Source: UBA1876 sp003446665
GTDB lineage: Bacteria; Synergistota; Synergistia; Synergistales; Thermovirgaceae
Length of the DNA: 64,000 nucleotides
Direction: 5' to 3'
Assembly (NCBI GenBank): GCA_040616305.1
Contig: CP159918.1
Coordinates: 1,054,001-1,118,000, forward strand
A program made the translations under genes and the position numbers. This document shows, piece by piece, positions 59,763 to 64,000 of this stretch; position 1 is the first letter of the stretch; each line of letters begins with the position of its first letter. A model generated the notes under the pieces. The model saw only the letters and a list, made by a program, of their open reading frames with translations. It searched no databases and had not been told where the DNA came from.

Positions 59763-62310
59763 TTTCTTTTTCACCGCCGTATTTTTGGTCGGAGTCTCCT
59801 TCGTCGGGGTCTTCGTCTGGTCTTACCGCGGATTCCTCCATTGTTTCGACTTCTTTTTTGAGCCTAGCCGCCTTTTTCACCCACCCTCGCAGTTTTTTCA
59901 TGGCCTTTCCGTGAATGGTGCCTTCGGGATAACCTCCCTTTTCATCCGGCTCCCCTGCTGGGATCCCGGTGAGTATTTCTATTCCTTCTTCAATTGTTTC
60001 CACGGGCCAGATATTGAACTTGCCCTCTTCGGCTGCCGTTATCAATTCATGATCGAGCATTAGGTTCTTTACGTTTTGTTTCGGGATAATAACTCCCTGG
60101 TTTCCGGTGAGTCCTGAGGTTTTGCAGTATTCAAAAAACCCCTCAATTTTCTCGTTAACACCACCTATAGGCTGTATGTTCCCATGCTGGTCTACGGATC
60201 CGGTAACTGCGATTCCCTGCCTTAGAGGAACGTCCGAAAGTGCCGAAAGAAGGCAATAAAGTTCGGTAGAAGAGGCGCTGTCTCCCTCGACGCCGGAATA
60301 AGTCTGCTCAAAGGTAATCCGTGCAGTCAGGGAAAGGGGCATATCCTGGGCATACTTTTTCCCGAGGTAGCTTCCAAGTATCAAAAGCCCCTTGTTGTGA
60401 ATAGGGCCGGTCATCTTGACTTCCCGCTCTATGTTAACTATTCCCTCGCTGCCCATGTAGACGTTTGCTGTTATCCTGACGGGATGCCCGAAAACGTGAT
60501 CGCGCATGTCTACGACTGTCAATCCGTTTATCTGGCCGATTCGTTCTCCGTGGGTCTGAATCCTGATAGTTTTCTCCGAAAAAGCCCTGTGCAAACGTTC
60601 TTCCACCAGGTTCACCCTGAAAGCTTTTTCTTTCAAGGCTTTCCTTACGTGCCTGGAGCCTACTGTTACTTCGCCTTCTGTCCCCGCCCAGGCAGAAGCC
60701 TCAACTATCACTTCCGTGATTTTGTTAAACTGGGTTGACATTCTTTCGGAATGTCCGGCTAAACGGGACGACCATTCGATCAATTCTGCAATTCCTTCAG
60801 CGGAGAAATGCCTGTGGCCTTCTTTTGTTACGTAACCGCTTACGAAACACGCCATCTGTTTTTGCGTTTCAGCGGTTCTGGGCATGTCAACGTCGAAATC
60901 GGCTTTTATTTTGAAGAGCTTTTGGACTTCGGGATCATATATGTTGAGCAGGTAATAGAGCCATGGAGTCCCTATAAGCACCACTTTCGTCCGAAGTTGT
61001 ACGGGTTGCGGCCTTAGTGAAGAAACAGGTATCATCCCGAGTTGTTCCCCGAGGTTTTCCACAGCCAGTTCCTGGGTCCGAAGAGCACGTTTGAGGGCAT
61101 CCCAAGACATGAAGTTCCGTAAAACTTCCTCGGCGTGCAAAACAAGATAGCCGCCGTTCGCCCTTTGTATCGCTCCGGCAACTACTTTTCTGAAATCCGT
61201 AGTAAGAACACCTTGCCTGCTTTCATATTCGATCTTGCCGCACAGGTTGTAGTATGTGGGGTTCGTCTCCCAAATCACGGGCGCACCCGCCTCGGGGTCG
61301 TTGCTTACGAAAACGTTTACGGAATAGCGGCTGAAATCTACTTCCGGTCCGCTGTCGTCTCTTGCCGCTGCGACAAAGATATTGAAGTTTTCGATAATGT
61401 CTTCCGTCAGGGCATCGATCCATTCCCCCAACTTCCCTTCCGCCTGAAAACGTTCTTTAGTTTCCTGGAGGTAAGGACGAATGGCGCTTCTGCAGATTTC
61501 CGCCTCCAGATCGCGAATCTTTTCTTTCAGAGTTTTTTCCTTGTCACGGATTTTTCTAAGTACTTCGAGGGTTTTTTGTGAAACCTCCTCAGAAGCCTCC
61601 TGCAGGGCTTTCTTCTCTTCTTCCGAAAGTGCTTCGAAGTCTTCCTGCTGCATTTCCTTAAGCTTTTTCCCCGGACCGTTCCCGGAATTTCCCGCATCCT
61701 TTTCGTCGCTGTCTATTCCGTTTTTTTGTTGATCCGCTTCGCTTTTTTCCTCCTCTACCAGCGGTATATTTACAAATCCCTGGGGTGTCCGTTTGATGGC
61801 AAAACCTTTTTCCGCGGCCCATGTCCGCAATTCCTCCATCAGAGTATTTACCTGTTCCTGAAACTCCTTGACAAGTTGCGCCTTCGCATCTTCGTACTGG
61901 CTGTTTTCAAAGGCCTTGCTCAAGGCGCTTTTTAGTTCTTCAACGAGGTCATCCAGATGGGAAGCAAGTTTTTCCCCCTGGCCCGCTGGTATGTTTATAG
62001 CCAAAGGCTCATCCGGGTTTTTGAAGTTATATACGTATATAACGTCATCGGGCGTCTTTTCTGACCTGGCCCTGTCGCGTATTCTTTCCAGCGAATAGGT
62101 AGTTCGACCGCTGCCATGATCTCCGACTACGAAGATGTTGTATCCCTTATTCTGTACCTCCAGCCCGAAAGAAATCGACTTCACTGCCCGTTCTTGCCCA
62201 ATAAGGGCATCAAGGCATTCGACGTCCCGGGTCGTTTCCAGCCCAAGGGAATCGGGGTTCGTGCGTTTACGTAAATCCTCGATTTTCAGTGGTAGCGACG
62301 CCTTTTTCAT
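59749..62310 (-). CDS. Lon-like ATP-dependent protease (AAA, LonB/AAA_32 type)
   Basis: About 853 residues. P-loop VGDHGSGRTTYSLERI at about residue 60; the fold then has a long charged helical insertion (about residues 175-290) rich in Glu and Lys. The C-terminal Lon protease domain has the catalytic serine in EGDSASSTELYCLLSAL and the lysine in GGVNEKIEGFFEYC. It resembles the archaeal-type LonB/AAA_32 proteins common in anaerobes, not the classic LonA, and lacks a LonA N-terminal domain. ATG 62310 lies 6 bases after AAGGAGGG. Confidence 0.92.
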   Translation of the reverse strand: MKKASLPLKIEDLRKRTNPDSLGLETTRDVECLDALIGQERAVKSISFGLEVQNKGYNIFVVGDHGSGRTTYSLERIRDRARSEKTPDDVIYVYNFKNPDEPLAINIPAGQGEKLASHLDDLVEELKSALSKAFENSQYEDAKAQLVKEFQEQVNTLMEELRTWAAEKGFAIKRTPQGFVNIPLVEEEKSEADQQKNGIDSDEKDAGNSGNGPGKKLKEMQQEDFEALSEEEKKALQEASEEVSQKTLEVLRKIRDKEKTLKEKIRDLEAEICRSAIRPYLQETKERFQAEGKLGEWIDALTEDIIENFNIFVAAARDDSGPEVDFSRYSVNVFVSNDPEAGAPVIWETNPTYYNLCGKIEYESRQGVLTTDFRKVVAGAIQRANGGYLVLHAEEVLRNFMSWDALKRALRTQELAVENLGEQLGMIPVSSLRPQPVQLRTKVVLIGTPWLYYLLNIYDPEVQKLFKIKADFDVDMPRTAETQKQMACFVSGYVTKEGHRHFSAEGIAELIEWSSRLAGHSERMSTQFNKITEVIVEASAWAGTEGEVTVGSRHVRKALKEKAFRVNLVEERLHRAFSEKTIRIQTHGERIGQINGLTVVDMRDHVFGHPVRITANVYMGSEGIVNIEREVKMTGPIHNKGLLILGSYLGKKYAQDMPLSLTARITFEQTYSGVEGDSASSTELYCLLSALSDVPLRQGIAVTGSVDQHGNIQPIGGVNEKIEGFFEYCKTSGLTGNQGVIIPKQNVKNLMLDHELITAAEEGKFNIWPVETIEEGIEILTGIPAGEPDEKGGYPEGTIHGKAMKKLRGWVKKAARLKKEVETMEESAVRPDEDPDEGDSDQKYGGEKENGRT

Positions 62311-62323
62311 GTGAAGCCCTCCT

Positions 62324-63352
62324 TCAGCATGTTTTTTCAATGATACCACCTCCAAGGGTTCTTTCACCCGAATAAAGAACAGAAGATTGACCTGGTGCGA
62401 CGCCGTATGCAGTTTCAAGACACTGAAGCCTGATCCCATCACGGGTTATCTGAAGGATCCTGGCATTGAGGAAGGATGAACGGTACCTGTGTCGCATGGA
62501 CACTATCTGGCCGACAAAAAGGGCTTCATGTAAAATTACGTCACTGCATTCGATGACATTTACGCCGAGGTCCGACCTGCGTCCCACAACCAGCGTGTTG
62601 GATTGCAGGTCTTTTGAGACAACGAACCATGGCCCCCCCGCGAGTCCAAGACCCTGACGCTGGCCTATTGTATATCCTGAAAGTCCATCGTGGGCACCAA
62701 GGGCTTTACCGTTAACGGAGCGAATTTCGCCCGCTCTGCTTTTGACGTTCTTTTTCAGAAAAAAGGGGAGCTCACCTTTTTTGAGAAAGCACAGATCGTT
62801 GCTTTCTGATTCAGATTCAAAGAGGCCCGGGTAAAGTTTTTTGCCCATTTCCTTTATCTCGGCTTTTGTCCAGCGGCCAAGGGGGAAAAGGACCTCGCCG
62901 TAAAGCTCAGGCTTTAGACGATACAACATGTAACTTTGGTCTTTCTTTGGGTCGATGCCTCGCAAAAGGCAAAGTCGACTTCCTTTTCGACCTATCCTCG
63001 CATAGTGCCCGGTAGCTACCGCATCACAACCCAACTTACAGGCCATTTCGAAAAGCCCTGAGAATTTTGTCTTTTCATTGCAAAAAACACAAGGGTTCGG
63101 AGTCATTCCCCTTTCATAAAAGGAAACAAAGGTATCGATAATTGTTTTTTTAAAACGTGTTCTTAGATCGAGGATTGCGGGCTCTCTCAGGCCCAGGGCT
63201 TCTGCAGTCTCATGAGCCTTTCTGACAGTCTTGTCCTTGTTTTCCTCACTGAAAACAAGAGTGACAGGTAAAACCTCGTGCCCCTGTTCGCGAAGGAAAT
63301 AAGCGCTCATCGTGCTGTCAATTCCACCGCTAAGGCCTAGGACCACTTTCAA
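62324..63352 (-). CDS. mnmA: tRNA-specific 2-thiouridylase MnmA
   Basis: About 342 residues. Thiolates U34 of tRNA for Lys, Glu and Gln. PP-loop LGLSGGIDSTMSAY, GMTPNPCVFCNEKTKFSG with a catalytic cysteine, KKDQSYMLYRL, and the second cysteine in ESNDLCFLKKG. The TTG at 63352 follows AAGGCGG by 7 bases and opens the fold; an ATG at 63391 is less well supported. Confidence 0.95.
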   Translation of the reverse strand: MKVVLGLSGGIDSTMSAYFLREQGHEVLPVTLVFSEENKDKTVRKAHETAEALGLREPAILDLRTRFKKTIIDTFVSFYERGMTPNPCVFCNEKTKFSGLFEMACKLGCDAVATGHYARIGRKGSRLCLLRGIDPKKDQSYMLYRLKPELYGEVLFPLGRWTKAEIKEMGKKLYPGLFESESESNDLCFLKKGELPFFLKKNVKSRAGEIRSVNGKALGAHDGLSGYTIGQRQGLGLAGGPWFVVSKDLQSNTLVVGRRSDLGVNVIECSDVILHEALFVGQIVSMRHRYRSSFLNARILQITRDGIRLQCLETAYGVAPGQSSVLYSGERTLGGGIIEKTC

Positions 63353-63433
63353 ATTAATACCGCCTTCCTTTCCAGGATAAAAAATGCGCACATCCCGATT
63401 TCAAAGGCTTGAGCACCAAATCCTTATGCCACT

Positions 63434-63479
63434 GCTTTTAGCGAGAAATTCCCCTAAAGTTCTGAGCTACGCTAAAAGC
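63434..63479. repeat. 10-bp inverted repeat between the corrinoid adenosyltransferase gene and mnmA
   Basis: GCTTTTAGCG (63434-63443) and CGCTAAAAGC (63470-63479) are perfectly complementary with a 26-base centre. No T-run follows on the minus strand, so it is probably not a simple terminator. It is in the 136-base gap before the mnmA start and could form a leader hairpin. Confidence 0.5.
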
Positions 63480-63488
63480 CCGGCATTT

Positions 63489-64000
63489 TCAATATTCCGA
63501 TCCCCTGCGTCCGGTGATACCTTTGCGGAAGGGATGTTTTATCTCCACCATTTCCGTCACGTAGTCTGCGTAATCGAGAAGTTCTGTTGGTGCGTTCCTT
63601 CCTGTCAGAACCACTTCCACGTGAGCTGGTCGCGATTTTAGCGCTTTCAGTGTTTCCGCGCTGGAAAGTATTCCGTAGTCTATTGCCACTATGATTTCAT
63701 CTAAAACGACAAGGTCATGACTGCCCTCGGAGAGGATGTTCAAGGCCTTCTCGAACCCTCGTCTGGCTTCCGAAATATCCACGGGATCTGGATTCCTCCT
63801 GTCGACAAAATCGGGGCGACCCGTAACAATATGGTCCACACTTTCGAGTTTCGCCAATCCGGAAATTTCTCCGTAAAAGGGCCAACCTTTCATGAACTGT
63901 ACGAAGGCCACCCTTCCTCCATGTCCTGCAACACGAAGGGTCAAACCAAGCGCCGAAGTGGTTTTGCCCTTTCCCTCTCCGGTATACACATGGACGAATC
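63489..64000 (-). CDS. cobO: Cob(I)yrinic acid a,c-diamide adenosyltransferase, CobO/BtuR type (5' end outside window)
   Basis: At least 170 residues are visible. The frame is open to the window edge, where the reading continues as FVHVYTGEGKGKTTSALG, so the first codons are missing and an in-window GTG at 63989 is simply the valine of VYTG. The P-loop GEGKGKTTSALGL and the C-terminal LVVLDEIIVAIDYG and VLTGRNAPTELLDYADYVTEM are typical. The enzyme puts the 5'-deoxyadenosyl group on cobalamin intermediates. Confidence 0.95.
   Translation of the reverse strand, partial: FVHVYTGEGKGKTTSALGLTLRVAGHGGRVAFVQFMKGWPFYGEISGLAKLESVDHIVTGRPDFVDRRNPDPVDISEARRGFEKALNILSEGSHDLVVLDEIIVAIDYGILSSAETLKALKSRPAHVEVVLTGRNAPTELLDYADYVTEMVEIKHPFRKGITGRRGSEY

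Overview
The window is a densely packed bacterial chromosome segment of core genes. Almost every protein gene lies on the minus strand; only one (57501-57794) is on the plus strand. Several features together point to an anaerobic, amino-acid-fermenting bacterium of the Synergistota type: a complete division and cell-wall (dcw) cluster, a V-type ATPase instead of an F-type one, a four-subunit 2-oxoacid:ferredoxin oxidoreductase, a dye-linked amino-acid dehydrogenase set, a meso-DAP type MurE and a Lon-like protease of the archaeal/LonB style. The phylum is an inference from gene content and order; no 16S gene is present.

Layout, given left to right although transcription runs right to left. 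Positions 1-8788 hold yvcK (cut by the window edge), rapZ, molybdenum-cofactor genes (a Mog fusion, moaC, moaA, a MoeA with a binding-protein-like tail, and a second moeA), a SPOR-domain membrane protein and a B12-binding radical SAM protein. Positions 8855-25638 are a full dcw cluster, in transcription order mraZ-rsmH-ftsL-ftsI-murE-murF-mraY-murD-ftsW-murG-murC-murB-ftsQ-ftsA-ftsZ. It is preceded by rnpB (RNase P RNA, about 25829-26249) and by a five-box MraZ operator at 25651-25694. Positions 26302-35284 carry a nine-gene V-ATPase operon (H-I-K-E-C-F-A-B-D) with a strong promoter and a clear terminator; its K subunit keeps the full set of sodium ligands.

Positions 35418-43470 hold tRNA-Gly, an RlmD-type methyltransferase, korDABC, and five genes for a sarcosine/proline-dehydrogenase-like flavo-iron-sulfur complex. 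Positions 43701-50759 hold acpS-nnrED-tsaE-tsaB, then tRNA-Val, rlmB and uvrA. Positions 50677-56656 hold uvrB, ftsH, hpt and tilS. A tRNA cluster (Leu, fMet, Met, fMet) lies at 56821-57334. The plus-strand TrpR-like regulator is followed by a DUF362 ferredoxin protein, endonuclease III, the Lon-like protease, mnmA and a corrinoid adenosyltransferase that runs off the right edge.

The genes form long overlapping operons (many ATGA junctions) for peptidoglycan synthesis and septation, ion-coupled ATP metabolism, ferredoxin-linked amino-acid catabolism, Mo-cofactor synthesis, tRNA maturation and DNA repair. I found no prophage, insertion sequence, CRISPR array or obvious defence island. The points most worth a second look are regulatory sites and unusual domain arrangements rather than a wholly new system.
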